The notes under the pieces were generated by a model that made no database searches, was not told where the DNA came from, and was given only the letters and a program-made list of their open reading frames with translations. A stretch of 64,000 nt of DNA from Blastocatellia bacterium. GTDB taxonomy: Bacteria; Acidobacteriota; Blastocatellia; Pyrinomonadales; Pyrinomonadaceae. A program made the position numbers and the translations under genes. The DNA is taken from contig JACCVY010000257.1 in NCBI GenBank assembly GCA_013697915.1, positions 17,577 to 81,576 on the forward strand, given 5' to 3'. Numbering within the stretch: the first letter of the stretch is position 1; every line of letters begins with the position of its first letter. This document shows, piece by piece, positions 1 through 7,893 of the stretch.

Positions 1-480
1 GCAGAGTTGGTCGGTTACGGCATGACGGCGGATGCGTTTCACTTAACGATGCCGGACGAGACGGGCTCAGGCGCCATTCGCGTGATGACGAAGACCATGA
101 AGGACGCTGGAATAAAACCGGAGCAGGTCGGGTACATTAATGCCCATGGCACTTCGACCCCTTACAACGACAAGTTTGAAACACTGGCCATCAAGAAAAC
201 TTTCGGCGAGCATGCGTACAAGCTTGCGGTCAGTTCGACAAAGTCGATGACGGGCCATTTGCTGGGCGCAGCCGGCGGGATTGAAGGCGTGTTTTCAGTG
301 TTGGCTTTACATCGCAAGGTGTTGCCGCCGACGATTAATTACGTCAATCCCGATCCGGATTGCGATCTTGACTACGTGCCGAATGTTCCGCGCGAGGCGG
401 AGGTCGAGTACGCGCTGTCGAATAGTTTTGGTTTTGGCGGGACGAACTCGGCGTTGTTGTTTAAGCGGTACGAAGCGTAG
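1..480 (+). CDS. fabF: 3-oxoacyl-ACP synthase II, C-terminal part (5' end outside window)
   Basis: Frame open from base 1; [27 protein letters not shown] and [10 protein letters not shown] thiolase-fold ketosynthase motifs. Confidence 0.95.
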   Translation, partial: AELVGYGMTADAFHLTMPDETGSGAIRVMTKTMKDAGIKPEQVGYINAHGTSTPYNDKFETLAIKKTFGEHAYKLAVSSTKSMTGHLLGAAGGIEGVFSVLALHRKVLPPTINYVNPDPDCDLDYVPNVPREAEVEYALSNSFGFGGTNSALLFKRYEA

Positions 481-563
481 TCAGTAGTCAGTTGTTAGTG
501 GTCAGTTGCACGCTACCTAGACGAGCCACTGACAACTGACAACTAACAACTGACTACTGACAG
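478..563. repeat. 7-mer-period hairpin, fabF-etfB intergenic
   Basis: Arm 1 AGTCAGT AGTCAGT TGTTAGT GGTCAGT; arm 2 reverse complement GTCAGTA GTCAGTT GTTAGTT GTCAGTT GTCAGTG. Confidence 0.9.
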
Positions 564-572
564 CGGACTAAT

Positions 573-1346
573 ATGAAGATTCTAGTAATGATGAAACAGG
601 TCGCGAACAAAGACGCGATCCTGAGAATCAACAAAGAAAACACCTGGATTGAGGAAGGCGATCTTTCTTTCGAGGTGAGCGAATCGGACGGCTACGCTTT
701 GGAAGAAGCTCTACGCGTCAAGGAAAAGCTCGGCGGTGAAGTGGTTGTTTGTTCCATGGGACCGCAGCGAGTGAAGAGTGTGATCAAAGACGCGCTGGCG
801 CGCGGTGCTGACCGGGCAATTCATGTGGTTGGGGATAACCTGGGCCAACTCTCGCCTTATGCCGCAGCGAGCGCGCTGGTCGCCGCGATCCGTGATGAGA
901 ATCCGGATTTAATTCTGACGGGATTGCAGTCGGACGATTACGGCTACGGACAAACCGGCGTGATCATGGCCGAGCTGCTGGGAATACCGCACGCGACTAT
1001 CGCGATTGAGGTTGACGCTTCCGGTGACAAGCTTCGTGTCAAGCGCGAGCTGGAAAGTGGCTGGTACCAATGGTACTCGATGCCGCTGCCCGCTTTGTTG
1101 ACGATTCAATCAGGCATCAGCCAGATTCGTTATGCAACACTAAAGGGCATCATGGCTGCCAAGAAGAAAGAGATTAAGGAAGTCACGCCAGCAGCCGAGA
1201 TCGTAGATCGTCCCACGCATCAGCGCATCGAAAGGATTTATCTGCCGCAAAAAAGCAAGCAGACGCAGTTGCTCGGCAACGGCGATGCGAAAGCCGGCGC
1301 AGTGGCGTTGGCCGAGAAACTCCACAACGAGGCGCGCGTAATTTGA
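573..1346 (+). CDS. etfB: Electron transfer flavoprotein beta subunit
   Basis: MKILVMMKQVAN start, LTGLQSDDYGYGQTG motif; followed by etfA. Confidence 0.95.
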   Translation: MKILVMMKQVANKDAILRINKENTWIEEGDLSFEVSESDGYALEEALRVKEKLGGEVVVCSMGPQRVKSVIKDALARGADRAIHVVGDNLGQLSPYAAASALVAAIRDENPDLILTGLQSDDYGYGQTGVIMAELLGIPHATIAIEVDASGDKLRVKRELESGWYQWYSMPLPALLTIQSGISQIRYATLKGIMAAKKKEIKEVTPAAEIVDRPTHQRIERIYLPQKSKQTQLLGNGDAKAGAVALAEKLHNEARVI

Positions 1347-1350
1347 GTGG

Positions 1351-1368
1351 CACAGGCTTAAGCCTGTG
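1351..1368. repeat. Short REP-like palindrome
   Basis: CACAGGCTTAAGCCTGTG, 5 nt after the etfB stop. Confidence 0.75.
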
Positions 1369-1395
1369 TCCTTCGGCGGAAAAGCAGAGAGTGAG

Positions 1396-1506
1396 TGAAG
1401 TTCTGATCAAGTTAATCGGGCTTGCTTTTCCAAAACCCGCGTAGCAGGCTGACGCCGCGCTTCGCGGGCTTAATACAAACGGTTCATGGTCTTAATCAGA
1501 GCTTCC
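1396..1506. repeat. MITE-like palindrome, family B copy 1 (etfB-etfA)
   Basis: TIR-like GAAGTTCTGATCAAG ... CTTAATCAGAGCTTCC. Confidence 0.7.
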
Positions 1507-1527
1507 TAAAGTCTACGCTACAAATTT

Positions 1528-2514
1528 ATGAGTAACGGAATCTTAGTTTTCATCGAGCACCGAGACGGCGCGCTGAACAAGACTTCGCTTGAGGCCATAG
1601 CCGCAGCGCAAAGTCTTGCTTCCCAATTGCAACAACCAGTCACAGCCGTCATCCCGGGCGCTGACGTAGCGGCGTTGGCCAACGAGATTGCAGCTTACGA
1701 TCTAGCCAGGGTAATCCAGGCAAAGAACGAAAAGTTGGCCCAGTACACGCCGGACGGCTACACGGACGCGTTCGAAGCTATCGTGCGGCAACTCGATCCG
1801 CAGCTCGTGGTTTTTCCGCATACATATTTGGTGCGCGACTTTGCGCCGAAACTTGCAGCGCGTTTCGAAAAGGCTTTAATCAGCGACTGCATTCGCGCGC
1901 AGGCGGCGGGCACGACGCTGACATTCACGCGTCGCATCTTCCTGGGCAAGCTCGACGCTGATGTTGTTTCCGATGGCGCGGCGCCGGTTTTTGCGACCTT
2001 TCAATCGGGAGCCTACAGACCGGACCAGGCGCGGAAGGGAAGCGGCGCTCCAATCGAGGAAAAACCCGTCGATGTCGGTAAAATTCGCATGACTCCGGAA
2101 GCTCCTTTTCAGGAAGTCAAACAAGCGGTCGACTTGAGCAAGGCTGACATCATTGTTGCCGTGGGCCGTGGCATCAAGAGCAAAGACAATCTGGTCCTCG
2201 CAGAGAAACTTGCGGAAGCGCTCGGTGGCGATTTAGCAGCGTCGCGGCCAATTTGCGATGCCGAGTGGTTGCCGATCGATCGGCAAATCGGTTCGTCCGG
2301 ACAAACTGTCGCGCCTAAACTTTATATCGCGCTGGGAATTTCAGGCGCGATTCAACATCTCGTAGGTATGAAAAACTCCGGCACCATCGTGGCCATAAAC
2401 AAAGATCCGGAAGCGCCGATTTTCGACATCGCCGACTACGGGATCGTTGGCGATCTGTTTGAAGCGGTGCCGGTGCTCACCGAAGAAATTAAGAAGATCA
2501 AAGGCGCTGCCTAA
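1528..2514 (+). CDS. etfA: Electron transfer flavoprotein alpha subunit
   Basis: C-terminal FAD domain PKLYIALGISGAIQHLVGMKNSGTIVAINKDPEAPIFDIADYGIVGD. Confidence 0.95.
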   Translation: MSNGILVFIEHRDGALNKTSLEAIAAAQSLASQLQQPVTAVIPGADVAALANEIAAYDLARVIQAKNEKLAQYTPDGYTDAFEAIVRQLDPQLVVFPHTYLVRDFAPKLAARFEKALISDCIRAQAAGTTLTFTRRIFLGKLDADVVSDGAAPVFATFQSGAYRPDQARKGSGAPIEEKPVDVGKIRMTPEAPFQEVKQAVDLSKADIIVAVGRGIKSKDNLVLAEKLAEALGGDLAASRPICDAEWLPIDRQIGSSGQTVAPKLYIALGISGAIQHLVGMKNSGTIVAINKDPEAPIFDIADYGIVGDLFEAVPVLTEEIKKIKGAA

Positions 2515-2613
2515 GCAGTGTTGCACGATGTACCCGCAGCGCGCAGGAATCTTCCTAAGGCCCCCCGCTTTATAACCCACTTTTCAGGGAATTGAATCTG
2601 GAGGTCTCTAATC

Positions 2614-2820
2614 ATGCGTAAGCTCTTAACTACAATTGCTATCGCAGCAGGGTTGATCTGTTCGCTCGTTTTCGCAAACCGATCAAGCGAAGCCGCTCAT
2701 ACCAAAGCGACGTTCCGGTCTGTGCCCACAATCGAAGCTGGCGTTGCCAGATTTGGTAAGGAAGTTTTTGGCCGCGGATGTTCGCGGATAAAAGCGGATC
2801 GGAAGAACCGAAAATATTAA
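2614..2820 (+). CDS. Small putative secreted protein; C-terminus possibly created by repeat DNA
   Basis: RBS-like ggagg before ATG, signal-peptide-like N-terminus; 3' part overlaps a 10-bp-period GCGGATNTTC repeat. Confidence 0.35.
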   Translation: MRKLLTTIAIAAGLICSLVFANRSSEAAHTKATFRSVPTIEAGVARFGKEVFGRGCSRIKADRKNRKY

Positions 2821-2894
2821 AGACCTGGCTTACTAATCGTGCGTTCTGCGCGCGCCTCAAATGTCAAAGGCCAGTTCTGTTTCGGCTTCGCCGT

Positions 2895-3055
2895 CTGATG
2901 TGCGGCGGTGGCTATGCCCCGCCGAACCCAGCAACATTATTCCCTTGGTACGGGCGTAGCCCTTTGGATTCCTTCGGCCAAAAACCGGAATCAAGGGCAC
3001 AGCCCCAAGTGACAAAGGCAGCTTTACGGCGGGGCAGAGCCGCCGCCGCACATCA
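2895..3055. repeat. Long palindrome downstream of the small ORF at 2614
   Basis: CTGATGTGCGGCGGTGGCTATGCCCCGCC versus inverted CTGATGTGCGGCGGCGGCTCTGCCCCGCC. Confidence 0.85.
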
Positions 3056-3145
3056 GGCGGCATAGGCGTAGCCGCACCGATAAACTACTTTTAGGGTAAA
3101 AGCTCTCTTACTGTTCAGTTTTTTCTAGTCGCGTTCGTCCGGCGG

Positions 3146-4054
3146 CTAGTCTTTCGTTTGGGCTGCGGCACGCAGGTCGTTCACAATTTCATCCGGCTTC
3201 CAATCGTTGCCGCGATAGACCTTAATGACTTTGCTGTCCGGGCCGATGACGGCGGTCCTGAGCGAGTGAATTACCTGCTGATTACCCGTCTCAGAATCCA
3301 GGTAGTAGCGCATCCCGAAATACTGCGCTATGCCTTTCACCTCGTCCGCACTGCCCGATGCGAATTCCCAATGTGCGAACGTCTCGTCTGAATATCTGCC
3401 GGTGAAAGCTGCTCCATAACTTCGCAGCACCTTGGGCGTATCGTATTCCGGATCGAAGCTGATACTTAGCAGATGAGTCTTCGCGTAAAGCTCAGGTTGC
3501 TTTTGCAGTGCCTGATCTATTGCCGCGAAATTGTTGCTCATCAAAGTGCACTGGTCCGGGTCCGGGCAACGCGTGTAGATGAACGTCAAAACCAGCGCCT
3601 TACCGCGGTAGTCGTGGATGCGAATTGCTTTTCCATCCTGATTGATAAGCTGATAGTCCGGAATTTCGTCGCCCGGTTTCGGGCCCATGCCTTCGCCACT
3701 AACTGGCGCAGTGCTATCAGAACTCTCTTTTGCGATCACTGCGTCCTCGAGCCACGATTTCGCGCCGTCCACAACCAGAGTAGCGTTGAGGTGATCGCCC
3801 GGAACGAGAGGCACCTCGAAAATCCACCACCAGTCTTCACCAACCTTGAAAGGCATCGTCATCGCGGGCATGTAGTCTTTAATATCTTCATGCGCGACGG
3901 TAACCAGATGCTGGTCCTTCTCGACCAGCACTACCTTACCCTTTAACTCGTAACGTTTTTCCGTCGCCGAATGGGTGCGCTGCTGACGACAACCTGAAAT
4001 AACAACCAGCGTCATGAAGCCAAGCGCAAGAATGACCGTTCGAAACGTTTTCAT
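3146..4054 (-). CDS. SCO1/SenC family protein with N-terminal CusF-like copper-binding domain (lipoprotein)
   Basis: VVISGC lipobox; DYMPAMTMPFKV copper-binding segment; FIYTRCPDPDQCTLMS thioredoxin-like motif; start moved to the internal Met at 4054. Confidence 0.85.
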   Translation of the reverse strand: MKTFRTVILALGFMTLVVISGCRQQRTHSATEKRYELKGKVVLVEKDQHLVTVAHEDIKDYMPAMTMPFKVGEDWWWIFEVPLVPGDHLNATLVVDGAKSWLEDAVIAKESSDSTAPVSGEGMGPKPGDEIPDYQLINQDGKAIRIHDYRGKALVLTFIYTRCPDPDQCTLMSNNFAAIDQALQKQPELYAKTHLLSISFDPEYDTPKVLRSYGAAFTGRYSDETFAHWEFASGSADEVKGIAQYFGMRYYLDSETGNQQVIHSLRTAVIGPDSKVIKVYRGNDWKPDEIVNDLRAAAQTKD

Positions 4055-4184
4055 AAGTATTTGTTTATTCACGCTAACTAATAAAAGCAATCTCGGTGTA
4101 ACCTAGCACGAATGTTCCACGGTTGTTAAAGGACTAAATCTTAAGTAGTGGGTCAGCTTCGTTGCCTATGTCCGATAAAGTTTA

Positions 4185-4275
4185 GGAACCTCTGATTAAG
4201 GGAATGAACAAATTTGCATTTGAGCCCGCTTCGCGGGCTCAGTGCAAACTTTTCATCAACTTGTTCAGAGACTCC
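4185..4275. repeat. MITE-like palindrome, family B copy 2 (upstream of folD)
   Basis: GGAACCTCTGATTAAG ... CTTGTTCAGAGACTCC, core GAGCCCGCTTCGCGGGCTC. Confidence 0.75.
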
Positions 4276-4349
4276 TCTAGTTTGTCGCGGCGTTACGACA
4301 AGCTGAAGCTTATCGGACATCAAACTAACCCGCTGCCACATTTTAGAAC

Positions 4350-5315
4350 ATGGCTACGCAATCTTTTATAGACACCGATCCAGCGCGACGCGCGCAATTG
4401 CTCCACGGCGCTGCTGTCGCTGCGCAAATCAAACTGGAAGCCACGCGCGAGGTGGAACGGCTATGGAAAGATCATCAGGTCAGGCCTTGTCTGGCGGCAG
4501 TTCGAGTGGGCGATGATCCCGCCTCAGCCGTCTACGTGCGGAACAAGATAAAAGCTTCGGCGGAAGTTGGCATCCGTTCGGAACACCACGCGCTGACGGC
4601 TACCACAAACTCTATTGAACTGCTCGATCTAATAGCGTCGCTTAACGACCGCGACGACGTCGACGGTATCCTGGTACAACTTCCGCTGCCCGCGGAAATC
4701 GATGCGGACAAAATCATTGAAGCAGTCGATCCGCAAAAGGATGTCGATGGGTTCCATCCTTTAAACGTTGGACGATTAGCGCTTGGCAGGCCGGCTTTCG
4801 CGCCTTGCACGCCCGCGGGCGTAATTGAGTTGCTGGATCGATCAGGAATACCCATTGCCGGCGCCGGCGCCTGCGTAGTTGGCCGCAGTCAAATTGTAGG
4901 CCGGCCCATGGCACAACTGCTGTTGCAAAGGGACGCCACTGTTACGGTCTGTCACTCGCGCACGCGCGACCTGGCGGCGGTAACGCGCGCAGCGGACTTA
5001 CTGATCGTAGCCATCGGCCGCCCTGGTTTTATTGGCCGCGAGCATATCAAACCGGGTGCGACCGTTATCGATGTCGGCATGAACAGCGTGACTGATGAAG
5101 CTGTTGCGAGAGAATTATTCGGCGCAGACGCAGAAAAGCGAATCGAAATAATTTCAAAGCGCGGGTACACCCTGGTGGGCGACGTGAACCCGGCCGAGGC
5201 GGACGCAGTCGCCGGTCGGCGCACGCCGGTGCCGGGCGGCGTCGGTCTTCTGACTGTGGCGATGTTGCTGCGAAATACGGTTAAGGCGGCGAAGCTGCGG
5301 AGGGGAATGGAATGA
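4350..5315 (+). CDS. folD: Methylenetetrahydrofolate dehydrogenase/cyclohydrolase
   Basis: VDGILVQLPLP, KDVDGFHPLNVGRL, VVGRSQIVGRPMAQLL, PVPGGVGLLTVAML. Confidence 0.97.
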   Translation: MATQSFIDTDPARRAQLLHGAAVAAQIKLEATREVERLWKDHQVRPCLAAVRVGDDPASAVYVRNKIKASAEVGIRSEHHALTATTNSIELLDLIASLNDRDDVDGILVQLPLPAEIDADKIIEAVDPQKDVDGFHPLNVGRLALGRPAFAPCTPAGVIELLDRSGIPIAGAGACVVGRSQIVGRPMAQLLLQRDATVTVCHSRTRDLAAVTRAADLLIVAIGRPGFIGREHIKPGATVIDVGMNSVTDEAVARELFGADAEKRIEIISKRGYTLVGDVNPAEADAVAGRRTPVPGGVGLLTVAMLLRNTVKAAKLRRGME

Positions 5316-5425
5316 GCAAACAGTAAACAGTGTAGGGTAAGAGCAAGCAAAACTTTCGTCATCCCCTACTCGTCATTCCGTACTGTTCACTGTTCCCGGT
5401 TAACTGTTTACTTTTCACTGTTTCC
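5315..5425. repeat. 7-mer-period hairpin, folD-coaE intergenic
   Basis: AACAGTA AACAGTG versus ACTGTTC ACTGTTC CCGGTTA ACTGTTT ACTTTTC ACTGTTT. Confidence 0.85.
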
Positions 5426-5430
5426 TAATC

Positions 5431-6057
5431 ATGTTGCGCGTGGGACTTACAGGATCGATTGGCGTTGGTAAATCATTCGTAGCCGGCGTGCTCGCTGAAC
5501 TTGGTTGTCAAGTGCTCGACGCCGACCTGACGGCGCGTGAAGTGGTTGAACCAAATTCTATCGCGCTTAAAAAGGTAGTTGCAGAATTTGGCGCTGAAGT
5601 TCTGCAGCCGGATGGTTCGCTCGATCGAGCAAGGCTCGGCGCTTTGGTATTCGGCGACGCGCAAAGACGCGCCACGCTTAACTCAATCCTGCATCCATAC
5701 ATCATTGCGCGTCAGGATGAGCTGCTGCGGGAATGGGAGGCTGTCGATCCGTACGGTATCGCAGTTGTGGATGCCGCCTTGATGATCGAATCAGGCGGTT
5801 ATAAACGTCTCGACAAGCTGATCGTTGTTCACTGCCGCCCGGAAGTTCAACTGCAGCGCTTGATGTCGAGAAATAGTTTGAGTCGCGAAGAAGCAGAGAA
5901 GCGAATTAACGCGCAGATGAGCCAGGACGAAAAGAAGAAGTTTGCTGACTACCTGATCGAAACATCAGAAGGTTTTGACGACACGCGCCGGCAAACTGAA
6001 AAAGTCTATGGAGCACTTACCGTTGAATTGAAGCAAAACCCGCGACGCGGGGAATAG
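5431..6057 (+). CDS. coaE: Dephospho-CoA kinase
   Basis: VGLTGSIGVGKSFVA P-loop, DADLTAREVV. Confidence 0.95.
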   Translation: MLRVGLTGSIGVGKSFVAGVLAELGCQVLDADLTAREVVEPNSIALKKVVAEFGAEVLQPDGSLDRARLGALVFGDAQRRATLNSILHPYIIARQDELLREWEAVDPYGIAVVDAALMIESGGYKRLDKLIVVHCRPEVQLQRLMSRNSLSREEAEKRINAQMSQDEKKKFADYLIETSEGFDDTRRQTEKVYGALTVELKQNPRRGE

Positions 6058-6078
6058 ATCACGACACGAAACAAGTTA

Positions 6079-7866
6079 ATGACTCGTATGAAAAAGATCC
6101 TGCCGACGAGACAAGGCACCCGCGCATTCGTGGCAGCTCTTCTGCTTGTCACGCTCGCTTTTAGCCACGCCGGCTGTTTCCTCAGTGAGACTGTCGATCC
6201 TTATTACGGGCGTGTGGCCGTGCCCAACGGTCAGCAGTTTCGATGGAGCGATGGCGGCCTGCCGCAGACTTTCGATCCAGCTTTCGCCGCTGCGCCTCCC
6301 GATACCGATTTGGTCCGAGCAATTTTTGAAGGGCTGACAGATTACGATCCGCAGACATTAATGCCGGTGCCCGCAGTTGCAACCCGATGGGAGGCGTCAA
6401 ACGGCGGGCGCACCTGGACTTTCTATTTGCGCGACGACGCCCGTTGGTCCAACGGCGCAGTAGTGACGGCGGAAGATTTTGTCCGATCGTGGCAACGGAC
6501 GGTGAAATTGGGCGAGCTGGCTCCGCACACGGATCTGCTTGCGAACATCGAAGGTGTGGAAAAGCAACCGGGAGTTTCGCCATCTCAAGCACCGGAGCAA
6601 CCGGCCCAGCGGATGCATTCAAACACGAATTCCGCTCAGGCAACCGCTCAAACTTCGGAGCCCGCATTTGGCGCCGAAGCCCTTTCAGACCGCGTGTTGC
6701 GTGTCCGTTTGCGCCAGCCGGACCTGAACTTTCCCGCGCTGGTAGCTCATCCAGTCTTTCGTCCAGTGAAACTCGGCGTCAATGTGCCGGCGGGCAAATT
6801 GTCCGCGAGTGGGTTGCTCTCCAACGGGGCATTCTCAATCGCAAATGCGGACACCGATCGCGTGCTGCTCGCGCGCGCAGAAAATTATTGGGACAAGCAA
6901 CAGGTGGCACTGCAAAGCGTTGAATTCGTCGGTGCCCGCGACACGGAATCGGCGTTGGCCGCCTATCGCTCTGGCGCCGTCGACGCCGTAACGAATGCCG
7001 CTCTTGAGCCGCTCGCTATCAAACTCCTTGCTCCATACGAAGATTTTCGCCGCGCCACGTTTGGCGCGTTGACCTATTACACCTTCAACACTGCGCGCGC
7101 GCCCTTTGACGATGTTCGCGTTCGTGAAGCCCTCGCCATTGCCATCGATCGCGATCGAATCAGCACGGACGAAACAGGCGGCGCAACTGAGCCGGCAAAA
7201 CGATTCCTGCCTCAGAGTCAAACTGAAGCGCCCAAAACTGTAGTTGGTAAATCCGACGTCCTGGAGAAGGACGAACAACGAGCCCGGCTGTTGCTGGCTG
7301 AGGCTGGCTTTCCTGACGGCAAGAACTTTCCTATTGTTCGCTTGTTGATTAATCGAAACGAACAACAGCGCGTCGTCGCCCAGGCCATTGCGGCAATGTG
7401 GCGCAGCGTATTGAATATTCAAACTGAGCTGGTCATCAGGAACTGGGACGACTATGAGGCGGCAATTCGCACCGGGGATTTCGATGTCGTGCGGCGCGGA
7501 ATTGTGATGCAAACCACCGATGAACTTACGAATATTCGTACGTTATTCGGCGAAAGTTATCCCGGAACGGCCGCTGAGAAGGAGACGGAACGCTTGAATA
7601 AGGCGGGCGCTGACCTTTCCGACAGAAACAAATCGAGCCTCACAGCCGGCAGGACTTTGACCGCGCTTCCCGCTATTGCTACTGAAGCCCAGGCATTAAA
7701 TGACCTGAGTGCCATGCCGATTTATTTTGCGTCGTCGTATGCGCTGGTGAAACCGTATGTCAGTGGATTCGATGCCAACGTCCTCGACGCGCCGTCCTTA
7801 AAAAAAGTCCGAATAGATGGAAACTGGAAGCCGCCTGCCTCTCCCACAGGTAACAGCGTGCGTTAA
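6079..7866 (+). CDS. Peptide ABC transporter substrate-binding protein (SBP_bac_5), lipoprotein
   Basis: SHAGC lipobox; RWSDGGLPQTFDPAFA and WSNGAVVTAEDFVRSWQRT, typical OppA-family motifs. Confidence 0.9.
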   Translation: MTRMKKILPTRQGTRAFVAALLLVTLAFSHAGCFLSETVDPYYGRVAVPNGQQFRWSDGGLPQTFDPAFAAAPPDTDLVRAIFEGLTDYDPQTLMPVPAVATRWEASNGGRTWTFYLRDDARWSNGAVVTAEDFVRSWQRTVKLGELAPHTDLLANIEGVEKQPGVSPSQAPEQPAQRMHSNTNSAQATAQTSEPAFGAEALSDRVLRVRLRQPDLNFPALVAHPVFRPVKLGVNVPAGKLSASGLLSNGAFSIANADTDRVLLARAENYWDKQQVALQSVEFVGARDTESALAAYRSGAVDAVTNAALEPLAIKLLAPYEDFRRATFGALTYYTFNTARAPFDDVRVREALAIAIDRDRISTDETGGATEPAKRFLPQSQTEAPKTVVGKSDVLEKDEQRARLLLAEAGFPDGKNFPIVRLLINRNEQQRVVAQAIAAMWRSVLNIQTELVIRNWDDYEAAIRTGDFDVVRRGIVMQTTDELTNIRTLFGESYPGTAAEKETERLNKAGADLSDRNKSSLTAGRTLTALPAIATEAQALNDLSAMPIYFASSYALVKPYVSGFDANVLDAPSLKKVRIDGNWKPPASPTGNSVR

Positions 7867-7893
7867 CCTAAGACCGCGACTTGCACAAGATTC

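Noticed and set aside
1351-1368. Rho-independent terminator after etfB
   Set aside because: Perfect palindrome but no following T-run; better classed with the other CACAGGCTTNAGCCTGTG repeats.
2778-3065. 95-aa ORF ending RRGRAAAAHQAA
   Set aside because: It is a translation of the palindromic repeat at 2895-3055, not a credible protein.
3473-3946. 157-aa plus-strand ORF antisense to the SCO1 gene
   Set aside because: Lies wholly opposite a clear conserved gene; composition typical of antisense reading of GC-rich coding DNA.
6835-7512. 225-aa ORF antisense to the substrate-binding protein gene
   Set aside because: Shadow ORF, no domain signal.
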